From Streptomyces sp. Je 1-79 (GTDB lineage Bacteria > Actinomycetota > Actinomycetes > Streptomycetales > Streptomycetaceae), in the NCBI RefSeq assembly GCF_025195125.1, contig NZ_JAMGSL010000016.1, positions 1 to 64,000 on the forward strand: a stretch of 64,000 nt of DNA, given 5' to 3'. The notes under the pieces were generated by a model. It had not been told where the DNA came from. It saw only the letters and a list, made by a program, of their open reading frames with translations, and made no database searches. Position numbers and translations under genes: made by a program. Shown here in pieces: positions 42,041-51,139 of this stretch (the stretch's first letter is position 1; every line of letters starts with the position of its first letter).

Positions 42041-43879
42041 ATGTCCGCTCTGACCACCGAGAACGGGGCCACGCCCACCGCCGAGGAGCCCCCGGACGCC
42101 GGAGCGCGCCACAAGCTGACGGCCGTCACGGGCCTCGCCGCGCTGTCCCTGGACGCGATGGCCTCCGTCGCGTACGGCCCCGAGGCCATCGTCCTGATCC
42201 TCGCAGCGGCCGGCGGGTACGGGCTGGGTTTCACGCTGCCGGTCACCCTGGGCATCGCCGGTCTTCTGGCCGTCCTCGTGGCGTCGTACCGGCAGGTCAT
42301 CGCCGCGTTCCCGGACGGCGGAGGCTCGTACGCCGTCGCCAAGGAGCACCTCGGGCGTCGCACCAGCCTGGTCGCCGCCGCTTCGCTCGTCCTCGACTAC
42401 GTCCTGAACGTGGCCGTCGCGGTCACCGCCGGTGTCGCCGCCCTGACCTCGGCCTTCCCCGAGCTGTACGGCGATCGGCTGGGAATATGCCTGGCTGTCC
42501 TGGTCCTGATCACGGGCATCAACCTGCGGGGCATCGTCGACTCGGCGCGTGCGTTCACCGTCCCGACCTGCGTCTTCATCGGCGCGATCCTGACGCTGAT
42601 CGTCGTCGGCCTCTTCCGTGACGCACCCGTCTCCGCCGAGGCCTCCGCCGGTCACGCCTCCGTGCTCGCCGACAACGCCACCACCGTCGGCGCGCTCCTC
42701 CTCCTCAAGGCGTTCGCCTCCGGCTGCTCCGCCCTCACCGGCGTGGAGGCCATCGCCAACGCCGTGCCGTCCTTCCGCGCTCCGGCCGCCCGCCGGGCGA
42801 TGCGGGCGGAGGTCGCGCTCGGCGCGCTGCTCGGCGTGATGCTGATCGGGCTCTCGGCCCTGATCTCCCGCTTCGGCCTCCAGCCGGTCGAGGGCGTCAC
42901 CGTCCTCGCCCAGCTCGCCGACGCCTCTCTCGGCCACAACTGGGCCTTCTACGTCGTCCAGTTCGCCACCATGGTGCTGCTCGCGCTCTCCGCGAACACG
43001 TCCTTCGGCGGGCTTCCGGTTCTTCTGAAGCTGCTCGCCCGCGACAACTACCTGCCGCACGTCTTCGGCCTCAAGGCCGACCGCCAGGTCCACCGGCACG
43101 GCGTCGTCTGGCTCGCCGTCGTCTCCGCCGTTCTGCTGGTGTTCTCCGGCGGCGACACCAACACCCTCGTCCCGCTCTTCGCGATCGGAGTCTTCGTCGG
43201 CTTCACCATCGCCCAGACCGGCATGGTCCTGCACTGGCGCCGTGAGCGCGGGCCCAAGTGGGCCGCCAAGGCCCTCCTCAACGGTCTCGGGGCCGTCCTC
43301 ACCGGTGTCTCCGCGATCGTCGTGACCGCCACCAAGTTCCATGACGGGGCCTGGCTGATCGTGATCGCCCTGCCGGTCCTCGTCCTCGCGTTCGAGGCCG
43401 TGCACCGTGCGTACGGGAGGATCGGCGAGCGCCTCGGCGTCGGCCGGATCCCCGAGCCCCCGCATCGGGAGCGCTCGCTCGTCCTGGTCCCCGTCTCCTC
43501 CCTGACCCGCCTCACCAGCGAGGCACTCACCGCCGCCGTCTCCCTCGGCGACGAGGTCCGCGCGGTCACGGTCTGCCACCCGGACACCGAGGACCGGGAG
43601 GCCACCGAGGCCCTGGAACGCGACTGGGCCCTGTGGAACCCCGGCGTCCCCCTCGTCAGGCTCCCTTCCGAGCGCCGCGCACTCGGTCGCCCGATCACCA
43701 CGTACGTCCGCGACCTGGAGCTGACCCGAGCCGGCACGCGCGTCACCGTACTCATCCCGGAGGCGGAACCCGAGCACCTGTGGCAGCGGCTGCTCCAGAA
43801 CCAGCGGGGCGCGGTCGTCGCCCACGCCGTCCGTCGGGACACGAACGCCGTCGTGTGCCGGCTCCGCTTCCGCTGCTGA
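42041..43879 (+). CDS. KimA-like APC-family (potassium or amino acid) importer
   Basis: A 612-residue membrane protein with about 12 helices and a ~150-residue cytosolic C-terminal domain (from RSLVLVPVSSLTRLTSEALT) of USP-like alpha/beta pattern. Helix 1 reads LAALSLDAMASVAYGPEAIV, which matches the D-x-(M/L)-S-S-V-A-Y-G-P/T motif of the KimA (YdaO) high-affinity K+ importers and relatives. GAAGGAG precedes the ATG. No c-di-AMP (ydaO-type) riboswitch is recognisable upstream, but two direct-repeat boxes are. K+ is a reasonable but unproven substrate. Confidence 0.85.
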   Translation: MSALTTENGATPTAEEPPDAGARHKLTAVTGLAALSLDAMASVAYGPEAIVLILAAAGGYGLGFTLPVTLGIAGLLAVLVASYRQVIAAFPDGGGSYAVAKEHLGRRTSLVAAASLVLDYVLNVAVAVTAGVAALTSAFPELYGDRLGICLAVLVLITGINLRGIVDSARAFTVPTCVFIGAILTLIVVGLFRDAPVSAEASAGHASVLADNATTVGALLLLKAFASGCSALTGVEAIANAVPSFRAPAARRAMRAEVALGALLGVMLIGLSALISRFGLQPVEGVTVLAQLADASLGHNWAFYVVQFATMVLLALSANTSFGGLPVLLKLLARDNYLPHVFGLKADRQVHRHGVVWLAVVSAVLLVFSGGDTNTLVPLFAIGVFVGFTIAQTGMVLHWRRERGPKWAAKALLNGLGAVLTGVSAIVVTATKFHDGAWLIVIALPVLVLAFEAVHRAYGRIGERLGVGRIPEPPHRERSLVLVPVSSLTRLTSEALTAAVSLGDEVRAVTVCHPDTEDREATEALERDWALWNPGVPLVRLPSERRALGRPITTYVRDLELTRAGTRVTVLIPEAEPEHLWQRLLQNQRGAVVAHAVRRDTNAVVCRLRFRC

Positions 43880-43932
43880 GCCGCGGAAACCACGGCCGGC
43901 TGGGCGGCCGCCCGTCCGTGTCGACGAGGTGC

Positions 43933-44712
43933 CTATGCCGCCTCGGCCGACCGTGACGCGCGGCTGACGGGTCCGGCGACGTGGTGGACGTACTCGTGCG
44001 CCAGCCGGAAGCCCGCGGTCCAGGCGAGGAGACGGCTCGGGCGGTTGTCCCGGGAGCAGCCCCAGCTCGCGCGGTGGCCGCGAGCCGCGATGTCCGCGGT
44101 CAGGCCGGCGACGCAGGCCAGGGCAAGGTGCCGGCGGCGCTCGTCGGGTGCGGTGGCGGACGCCACGTCCTCGTAGCGGCTGCCGAGAAAACGGGTGCAG
44201 GCGACGGCGAGAACCCTGCCGCGGCGGAAGGCGGCCCAGGCCACGCCGGACGCGGCGAGCCCGGTGGGGCCACCCCAACTGCCGTGGATCCAGGCCAAGG
44301 AGGCGTCGCGCGCGGCGAGTGCCGGGGCGTCCTCGGGGGTCAGCCTGCGTACGGTCACGCCACGGGGCACGTGGGGTGGGACGGGCTCTGCCCGGTGGAC
44401 GTAGAGCATCCGCTCCCACGGGACGAGCTGCTCGAAGGCGCCGCCGAGGGCGGGCAGGAACCGGTCGGGCGTCTCGACGCAGTGCCCGGCGAACGGAGCC
44501 AGCTCCGCCGACGTCACCGCGGTCGGATCGCCCGCCAGAAGGACGTGGCCGCCGCAGGAGACCGCCACCACGCGCGGGCGGTCGGCCCGGTCGGTCCACC
44601 ACCGGCCGTGGCCGGCCGCGACGACGTGCTCGGCGAGCGCGGCGGTGCCGGGTGCGGCCGAGGGGAACGTCCGTGCCGCTGAAGGCGGTCGGTGGGGCGG
44701 GTGAGGGATCAC
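43933..44712 (-). CDS. GNAT-family N-acetyltransferase
   Basis: A 259-residue protein whose second half is a GNAT domain: LYVHRAEPVPPHVPRGVTVR, RRLTPEDAPALAARDASLAW, then the acetyl-CoA region ACVAGLTADIAARGHRASWG and CSRDNRPSRLLAWTAGFRLA, which is the typical N-x-x-S-x-x-L-x-x-x-x-GF closing motif. The acceptor substrate is unknown. The GTG at 44712 has GGAGG seven bases upstream. It is separated from the small basic-protein gene by a hairpin and a GGGGAA repeat. Confidence 0.85.
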   Translation of the reverse strand: MIPHPPHRPPSAARTFPSAAPGTAALAEHVVAAGHGRWWTDRADRPRVVAVSCGGHVLLAGDPTAVTSAELAPFAGHCVETPDRFLPALGGAFEQLVPWERMLYVHRAEPVPPHVPRGVTVRRLTPEDAPALAARDASLAWIHGSWGGPTGLAASGVAWAAFRRGRVLAVACTRFLGSRYEDVASATAPDERRRHLALACVAGLTADIAARGHRASWGCSRDNRPSRLLAWTAGFRLAHEYVHHVAGPVSRASRSAEAA

Positions 44713-44730
44713 AGAGCCTCCTGAACGGGG

Positions 44731-44766
44731 CGGGAAAGGGGAAGGGGAAGGGGAAGGGGAAGGGGC
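44731..44766. repeat. GGGGAA hexanucleotide repeat
   Basis: Plus-strand runs of GGGG separated by AA, five units plus imperfect ends, could fold into a G-quadruplex on the plus strand. It lies in the gap between the bL37-like gene and the acetyltransferase gene, at the foot of a terminator hairpin. Confidence 0.8.
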
Positions 44767-44787
44767 GGCCCGGGCTCGGGCCGCCCC
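44762..44787 (-). terminator. Strong hairpin after the bL37-like gene
   Basis: GGGGCGGCCCG (44762-44772) pairs perfectly with CGGGCCGCCCC (44777-44787) over a four-base loop, seven bases beyond the stop codon of the 25-residue protein gene; the minus strand continues with CCCCTTCCCCTT. Confidence 0.8.
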
Positions 44788-44793
44788 GGTGGG

Positions 44794-44871
44794 TCAGCGC
44801 TGTCCGGCCTTCCGGCCGTGGTTCGCCTTCTTCTTGCGGCGGTCCTTCTTCTTGCGGGAGCGCTTCGACAT
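44794..44871 (-). CDS. bL37-like 25-residue basic protein
   Basis: A 25-residue, very basic protein, MSKRSRKKKDRRKKKANHGR then KAGQR. Its start, spacing and ANHG motif match the 24-residue mycobacterial 50S ribosomal protein bL37 (MAKRGRKKRDRK...ANHGKRP). AAGGA precedes the ATG, and the gene starts nine bases after the SDR stop, so the two are an operon; a strong hairpin follows. A variant or second bL37, or an RNA-binding peptide derived from it, are both possible; other gene finders would normally miss it. Confidence 0.75.
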   Translation of the reverse strand: MSKRSRKKKDRRKKKANHGRKAGQR

Positions 44872-44880
44872 GGTGTCCTT

Positions 44881-45690
44881 TCAGGCGTTCTGGCCGACGA
44901 GGAGGTCGGCGAGCTTGGTGAGGCGCTTGACGGTGCGGGCCTCGGAGGCGGCGGGCGCGGGGTCGACGCGGTGGTCGCGGTCGTAGTAGGCCCCGTTGAC
45001 GATCTCGACGGCCGGGTCGCAGAGCCGTACGACATGGGCGGCGCCCTCGGCCGGTGCGACGCCCTCCTGGGCGTACAGGGGAAGGAGGCTGGTGGTGCAG
45101 ATGCCCGGGTGCACGGAGACGGCGGCGACACGAGGGTCGGCGGCGAAGACGGTCAGGGCGAGCTGCGACTGGGCGTACGCGGCGAGGCGCGAGTAGCGGC
45201 GGACCCTGTTGGGGTCGTTCCACTGGATGGAGCCGGTGCGGTGCAGGGAAGACGAGACGTTCACGACCCGGCCGCCCGGGTCGCTCGTCAGCGCGGGCTC
45301 CAGGAGGTGCGTCAGCAGGTAGTGGGCGAGGAAGTTGACCTGGAACGCGATCTCGTTGCCGTCGGCCGTGACGGTGTGCCGTTCGGGCGCGGCCATTCCC
45401 GCGTTGTTGACGAGGACGTCGAGCTGCGGGTGCTCGGCGAGCACCCGGGCGGCGAGCTGTTCGACCTCCTCCAGGCGGGTGAAGTCCGCACCGAAAGCGC
45501 ACAGTCGGGACCCGTCGACCTCGGCGAGGGTGACGAGCCGGTCGGTGGCGGCGTGCGCTTCCTCGGCCGTGCGGCCGTGGACGAGGACCGTCGCACCGCG
45601 TTCGGCGAGGAGCCGTGCGGTCTGGTAGCCGATGCCGGAGGTGGCACCGGTCACCAGGACGGTACGGGAGGAAAGGTCGGATACGGACAT
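44881..45690 (-). CDS. Short-chain dehydrogenase-like protein lacking the catalytic lysine
   Basis: A 269-residue Rossmann-fold protein with the SDR cofactor motif VLVTGATSGIGYQTARLLAE, NNAG (LDVLVNNAGMA) and the catalytic Ser in VVNVSSSLH. The expected Y-x-x-x-K reads AYAQSQLAL, so Gln replaces the lysine that lowers the tyrosine pKa. It otherwise resembles the retinol-dehydrogenase/WWOX-like branch. Activity as a dehydrogenase is doubtful. It leads a two-gene unit with the bL37-like gene. Confidence 0.85.
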   Translation of the reverse strand: MSVSDLSSRTVLVTGATSGIGYQTARLLAERGATVLVHGRTAEEAHAATDRLVTLAEVDGSRLCAFGADFTRLEEVEQLAARVLAEHPQLDVLVNNAGMAAPERHTVTADGNEIAFQVNFLAHYLLTHLLEPALTSDPGGRVVNVSSSLHRTGSIQWNDPNRVRRYSRLAAYAQSQLALTVFAADPRVAAVSVHPGICTTSLLPLYAQEGVAPAEGAAHVVRLCDPAVEIVNGAYYDRDHRVDPAPAASEARTVKRLTKLADLLVGQNA

Positions 45691-45929
45691 GACTGGTCAG
45701 TCCCTCAGGGGTGAAAGGTGTGTACGGGTACGGAGCAGGTGCGCCGGACAGGTGATGTCACGACGCCCCGTGGCAGAGCCGGATACGGTCAGCGGCGGGC
45801 TGCGGTCTCCGGACAGCGGGGCTCACGACGGGACGCCCGATGGGGCGGCCGGTCGAGCAGGAGCCACGCGCTGTTCATGCTCCCCATGGAACCCGAGCCG
45901 TGGGGGAGGGACAAGGCCTACGGGCTTTC

Positions 45930-45947
45930 CCTGACGCCTCCCTGATG
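45930..45947 (-). promoter_or_regulatory. 11-bp direct-repeat box near the kdpB 3' end
   Basis: On the minus strand CATCAGG (45947-45941) and CGTCAGG (45936-45930) are 11 bases apart, just beyond the kdpB pseudogene stop and 240 bases upstream of the SDR gene on the same strand. Confidence 0.45.
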
Positions 45948-45952
45948 AGACA

Positions 45953-47882
45953 TCATCCGAGGCCAGGGAGGGTGGAGACGAGGAGATCGATGACCTTGAT
46001 GCCGACGAAGAGGACGAGCCCGCCGAGTCCGTACACCGTGAGATTGCGGCGCAACAGGTCGTGCGCGGAGGCGGGCCGGTAGCGGACGCCCCGGAGCGCG
46101 AGTGGGATCAGGGCCACGATGATCAGGGCGTTGAAGATGATGGCCGAGGTGATCGCGGACTTCGGGCTGTGCAGCCCCATGACGTTCAGCGCTTCGAGCC
46201 CCGGATGGGCGCCGGTGAACATGGCGGGAATGATCGCGAAGTACGTCGCCACGTCGTTGGTGATCGAGAACGTCGTCAACGCTCCTCGCGTGATGAGGAG
46301 TTGCTTGCCGATCTCGACGATCTCGATGAGCTTGGTCGGGTTGGAGTCGAGGTCGACCATGTTGCCGGCCTCCTTCGCGGCCGACGTGCCCGTGTTCATC
46401 GCCACGCCGACGTCGGCCTGGGCGAGTGCGGGCGCGTCGCTGGACGATCCCGAGGACCCGCGGCCCGTCCCAGTCGTTGACGGCCAGGAGGAGCGGGGTG
46501 CCGCCGGCCGTCGAGATCTGGTCGCTCCAGGCACGCGCCTCGCCCGGCACCTTCCCGCCGTACCTCTCGGCCCAGGCGATGACCTGGGCCGTCGCACCCT
46601 TGCGGATGTGGCAGGCGGCGCCGTTGTCCCAGCGCAGGTCGATACCGCTCATCCGGGTCTGCGCGCTGAACCCGACGAACCTGGCGTTCGCCAACTCGCC
46701 CTCGGCCGGGGCCCGCAGGCCGAACCGCACCTTGGCGAGGACGACCACGGACCGGCCCTCGGGAGTCTCGTCGGCGAGCGAGGCGAGCTGCGCGGCGTTC
46801 GCGAGCTGCGCCTCCTCGACCCCCGGAAGCGGCACGAAGTCGGCGGCCTCCCTGTTCCCCAGGGTGATCGTCCCCGTCTTGTCGAGGAGCAGGGTGGTGA
46901 TGTCTCCCGCCGCCTCGACAGCACGCCCCGACATCGCCAGCACGTTGCGCCGCACCAGTCGGTCCATGCCCGCGATGCCGATCGCCGACAGCAGCGCGCC
47001 GATGGTCGTCGGGATCAGGGTCACGAGCAGGGCGACGAGCACGGTGGTGGACGGGACGGCGCCCGCGTACGAGGCCATCGGCTGGATCGCCACGACCACC
47101 AGGACGAACATGACGGTCAGCGCGGCGAGCAGGATGTTCAGCGCGATCTCGTTCGGCGTCTTCTGCCGCGACGCACCTTCGACGAGCGCGATCATGCGGT
47201 CCAGGAAGGAGTGGCCGGGGCGCGAGGTGACCCGTACGGCGATCCGGTCCGACGGCACCGTCGTACCGCCCGTCACGCCCGAACGGTCGCCGCCCGACTC
47301 GCGGATGACCGGGGCCGACTCGCCGGTGACGGCGGACTCGTCGACCGCGGCGACCCCGTCGACGACGTCACCGTCGGCCGGGATCAGTTCACCGGCCTCG
47401 ACGAGGACGAAGTCGAACATCTGGAGTTCGGTGGCGGCCACGGCCTCCGTCTTGCCCCGGTCGAGGTCCGTCCCGTAGCGCCAGTGACGAAGCCGCAGCG
47501 CCACCGTGTCCGTACGCGCCCTGCCCAGCGACTCGGCCTGCGCCTTGCCGCGCCCCTCCGCCACGGCCTCCGCGAGGTTCGCGAAGATCACCGTCAGCCA
47601 CAGCCAGACGCTGATCACCCAGGCGAACACGGACGGGTCGAAGACCGCCGACAGCGTCGTCAGCACCGAGCCGACCCCGACGACGAACAGCACCGGGCTG
47701 CGTACGAGAGTCCTCGGGTGCAGCTTGCGCACCGCCTCCGGAAAGCACGTCACCAGCTGTACGGGATCGAGCAGTCCGCTCCGCGCGGAACGCTGCCGTC
47801 TCGGTCTCGGACCGGGGCGACTGGGCGGAGCGGACGGAGTCGGGGGAGCGGAGGGCGCCTGCTGGGGCGCGCGGGAACGCAT
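45953..47882 (-). pseudogene. kdpB: kdpB, high-affinity K+ pump ATPase subunit, with internal deletion and frameshift
   Basis: From the ATG at 47882 (AGAAGG upstream) the frame encodes a typical KdpB: LLDPVQLVTCFPEAVRKLHP, actuator VDESAVTGESAPVI, metal/helix-4 region TLIPTTIGALLSAIGIAGMD, phosphorylation site LLLDKTGTITLGN and nucleotide domain to RVLGIVQ (~46450). There the frame shifts directly into DAPALAQADVGVAMNTGTSA, AKEAGNMVDLDSNPTKLIEI and the last membrane helices, ending at 45953. About 70 codons are lost, including the TGDN and GDGTN parts of the hinge, so the pump cannot work. No kdpA, kdpC or kdpF is adjacent. Confidence 0.9.
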
Positions 47883-47959
47883 CGCGGAAGACCTTCTGAT
47901 GAAGCCCGGCCGCCGGATCGGCGCAGGCCGGGGGACACGGCTGGGCCGTCCTCGTCCGC

Positions 47960-48071
47960 GTCCCGTGGGTGCGCGGGAGTCTTCTCGGACCCCACGGGAC
48001 GGCTGCGGACGGACAGCGCCGCTCGGGGGAGCGGGGGCCCGGCATCCGGATGGGAGGGCTGCCGGGCCCCC
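47960..48071. other. Two long hairpins in the kdpB leader
   Basis: GTCCCGTGGG (47960-47969) pairs with CCCACGGGAC (47991-48000), and GGGGGCCCGGCA (48033-48044) pairs with TGCCGGGCCCCC (48060-48071). They lie between the direct-repeat boxes and the kdpB start. They could be a transcriptional attenuator, a terminator or an uncharacterised leader RNA. Confidence 0.6.
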
Positions 48072-48171
48072 GCGGTCGGGGACGATCAGGCCACTGACGT
48101 CCACGGCCCGGTGAGCGGCCGAGGAGAAAGCTAGCCCCGCGACGCCACGGAAGTGGCACCGGAACGCCCGA

Positions 48172-48255
48172 ATTGACGCCTCCCTGACGGGCGTTGGCCG
48201 AGCGTCGTCAAGGTCCCGTCAAGCTGGGGCGAAGGAGCGTCAGGGCCGTGTCAAC
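48172..48255. promoter_or_regulatory. Three 11-bp direct-repeat boxes upstream of kdpB
   Basis: Box 1, minus strand: CGTCAGG (48189-48183) and CGTCAAT (48178-48172). Box 2, plus strand: two perfect CGTCAAG at 48206 and 48217. Box 3, plus strand: CGTCAGG at 48238 and TGTCAAC at 48249. Each pair is spaced 11 bases start to start. Confidence 0.65.
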
Positions 48256-48696
48256 GTGGTCGGACGGACGCGGTGACGCACGGCAGAGTCCCTGCCGAGG
48301 GGGATTCGGACAGCCGTCCGAGACGTGAGGTGTGAGAGGGGCGCGTACGCCCGTCGGCGGCGCGCGGGGTCCGGGAACGACGGCCCGGATCCGCACCGTC
48401 ACCTCCACGACGGTTGCACGACCGGCGGGCCGGGCCGGTCCGCGGCACGAGGGTGCCGTGGCCCGGCGCGGCCCCTCCGGCGGCCGGTTCCGCTGACCGA
48501 GAGGCCGAGCGGCTGCGCGCACAAGCGTTCCGCCGGCCGAGCGGCTCCGCGCAAGGGACCCGCCAAGACGCCGTCAGCATGCGCCGGTACCCCGACAGAG
48601 GGCCCTGGTCCGCGACCGCGCTGGGTGGAGCCGATGCCCGGAGGCGCGACCAGTGGCGTCTGGGCTACACATGTGACGGCTGCTACATTCGCCGCC
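48256..48696. other. Intergenic stretch without a supported gene
   Basis: These 440 bases separate the kdpB leader from the MFS unit. Several frames are open only because of base composition. A TACATT at about 48683, seven bases before a GTG, could be a -10 box giving a nearly leaderless transcript for the next small gene. I see nothing else. Confidence 0.4.
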
Positions 48697-48900
48697 GTGA
48701 CGAGTGCAGGCGGCCAGGGCGTGACGCGCCTGGAGAGGCTCCGGCGCTGGCACCGCGACCTGACGGCGCGGGACGTCTTCGGTGCCCCGGAGGCCGCCGA
48801 GGCAGGGGTACGGCTCAAACAGTGCACGGCCGTCTGCGAGGACTACGCCGAGCGCGTCTTCACCGCGCTCCACACGAGCGACGAGGAGCCCACCCCGTGA
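48697..48900 (+). CDS. Small protein coupled to the MFS gene
   Basis: A 67-residue helical protein (RLERLRRWHRDLTARDVFGA, EAGVRLKQCTAVCEDYAERV) of no family that I recognise. Starts at GTG 48697 or GTG 48721 are both possible. Its TGA overlaps the MFS GTG (GTGA), a sign that it is translated and coupled. Two cysteines are present (CTAVC). Confidence 0.55.
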   Translation: MTSAGGQGVTRLERLRRWHRDLTARDVFGAPEAAEAGVRLKQCTAVCEDYAERVFTALHTSDEEPTP

Positions 48901-50078
48901 CCGCCACCGCCATAGCCCCGAAGCGGGCCATGTGGCCGCTGTACGCCGCCGGGTTCACCACCGCCTTCGGCGCCCACGGCATCGCCGCCAACCTCGGCGG
49001 GTTCTCCGAGGACGCCGTCACCTCGCTCCTCGTCCTCGGTGGCCTGCTCGCCCTGTACGACGGCGCCGAGGTCCTGCTCAAGCCCGTCTTCGGCTCGCTC
49101 GCCGACCGCATCGGCGGCAAGCCGGTCCTGCTCGGCGGCCTGGTCGCCTTCGCCGCCGCCTCCGCGCTGTACGCGATCGCCGACAGCCCCGGCTGGCTCT
49201 GGGCCGCCCGCCTCGGTCAGGGCGCCGCCGCGTCCGCGTTCTCCCCCTCGGCCTCCGCGCTCGTCGCCCGCCTCAACCCGGCGGCCAAGCGGGGCCGCGC
49301 GTTCGGCAGTTACGGCTTCCACAAGTCCATCGGCTACACCCTCGGCCCGCTCCTCGGCGGTGTCCTCGTCTGGGCGGGCGGCCTGCGCCTGCTGTTCACG
49401 GTGATGGCCCTGTGCGCGGCCGCCGTAGCGGTGTGGGCGGCGCTCGCCGTGCCCGTCGTGCCGCCGTTGCCCCGCAAGCGGCAGACGGTCGCCGACCTCG
49501 CCCGCCGCCTGGCCGACCGGTCCTTCCTCGCCCCGACCGCGGCGCTCGCCGCCGCCACCGCCGCGCTCTCCGTCGGCGTCGGCTTCCTGCCCGTCTCGGG
49601 AGCGGCGGCCGGGCTCGGCACCGTGGCCACCGGTGCCGCCGTCTCCGTCCTCGCCGCCACCGCCGCCGTCGTCCAGCCCCAGGCCGGCCGCGCCCTGGAC
49701 GCCGGACGCCTGACCACCCGCACCGGACTGCTCACCGGCCTGCTCGTCACCGCCGCGGGACTCGCCGCCGCGATGCTCCCCGGCCTGACGGGCGTCCTCC
49801 TGGCCGCCGCCCTCATCGGCACCGGCACCGGGCTGATCACCCCGCTCGGATTCGCCGCCCTCGCGGCCTCCACACCGGAGGAGCGGATGGGCCAGACCAT
49901 GGGCTCCGCCGAACTCGGGCGCGAACTCGGCGACGCCGGCGGCCCCCTCCTCGTCGCCGGCGTCGCCACCGTCGCGACCCTCACCACCGGGTACGCGGCC
50001 CTCGCCGCCCTGCTGGCCACCGGCCCGCTGCTCGCTCTGGCACTTCGCCCGCGTGCGGCGGAGCAAGCGGCGGAGTAG
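48897..50078 (+). CDS. MFS-type drug/metabolite exporter
   Basis: A 393-residue membrane protein with 12 hydrophobic segments. The loop 2-3 motif GSLADRIGGKPVLLGG is the MFS motif A, and LARLGQGAAASAFSPSASAL contains the helix-4 R-x-G-x-G pattern, so it is probably a proton-driven exporter of the DHA group. The GTG overlaps the stop of a small upstream ORF. It ends directly before the (GACGCC) repeat and the degenerate tsaD region. Substrate unknown. Confidence 0.88.
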   Translation: MTATAIAPKRAMWPLYAAGFTTAFGAHGIAANLGGFSEDAVTSLLVLGGLLALYDGAEVLLKPVFGSLADRIGGKPVLLGGLVAFAAASALYAIADSPGWLWAARLGQGAAASAFSPSASALVARLNPAAKRGRAFGSYGFHKSIGYTLGPLLGGVLVWAGGLRLLFTVMALCAAAVAVWAALAVPVVPPLPRKRQTVADLARRLADRSFLAPTAALAAATAALSVGVGFLPVSGAAAGLGTVATGAAVSVLAATAAVVQPQAGRALDAGRLTTRTGLLTGLLVTAAGLAAAMLPGLTGVLLAAALIGTGTGLITPLGFAALAASTPEERMGQTMGSAELGRELGDAGGPLLVAGVATVATLTTGYAALAALLATGPLLALALRPRAAEQAAE

Positions 50079-50108
50079 AGCCGGGTGTCTCCACCCGAAT
50101 CCTGACGA

Positions 50109-50765
<657 letters not shown>

Positions 50766-50924
50766 CCCGCGCCGCCGGCCTGGTCGGGCAGGCGGTCGAC
50801 GTGGGGGACACGTCCACCCGACGAGGTGGTTACGGGACGCCCTGCGGGAGCCAGTCGCGGACCGCGAGGGCGAGGCCGCGGGCCTCGTCGGCCACGCCGT
50901 CGACGGTCACGGTGACCACGAGAC

Positions 50925-51103
50925 TCGTCCTGGCCGTCAACGCGCCGGCCCGCGAAGCCGGCCACGACGCCGCCACGCTCGTCAAGGAACTCCTCGGCGG
51001 GCGGGGAGGCGGCTCGGCGGAGATCGCCCAGGGCGGCGGCATCCCGGCCGCCGATCTGACCGCGCTCCTGGCCGACCTGCCTCGGCGCGTCACGGTCGGT
51101 TGA
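50925..51103 (+). pseudogene. DHHA1-domain (alanyl-tRNA synthetase/AlaX C-terminus) fragment
   Basis: About 60 residues (LVLAVNAPAREAGHDAATLV, KELLGGRGGGSAEIAQGGGI) match the closing GGRGGG-x-x-x-AQGGG motif of the DHHA1 domain found at the end of alanyl-tRNA synthetases and AlaX editing proteins. Nothing upstream encodes the rest; the frame joins tsaD remains. A hairpin (51108-51116 with 51131-51139) right after the TGA looks like the original terminator. Confidence 0.7.
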
Positions 51104-51107
51104 CCCA

Positions 51108-51139
51108 CCGTCGGGTCGGGCGCCGCCCGCACCCGACGG
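51108..51139. terminator. Hairpin after the DHHA1 fragment
   Basis: CCGTCGGGT (51108-51116) pairs with ACCCGACGG (51131-51139), four bases after the TGA. The rest of the gap to 51501 contains no gene that I can support. Confidence 0.6.

Noticed and set aside
41927..45502. 1191-residue minus-strand frame
   Set aside because: It is antisense to the KimA-like importer and out of frame with the GNAT and SDR genes; no motif is present.
50830..51132. Minus-strand frame with VTVTVDGVADEARGLALAVR-type sequence, reminiscent of an effector-associated domain
   Set aside because: It is antisense to the DHHA1 fragment in the decayed tract, has no start signal and the similarity is too short.
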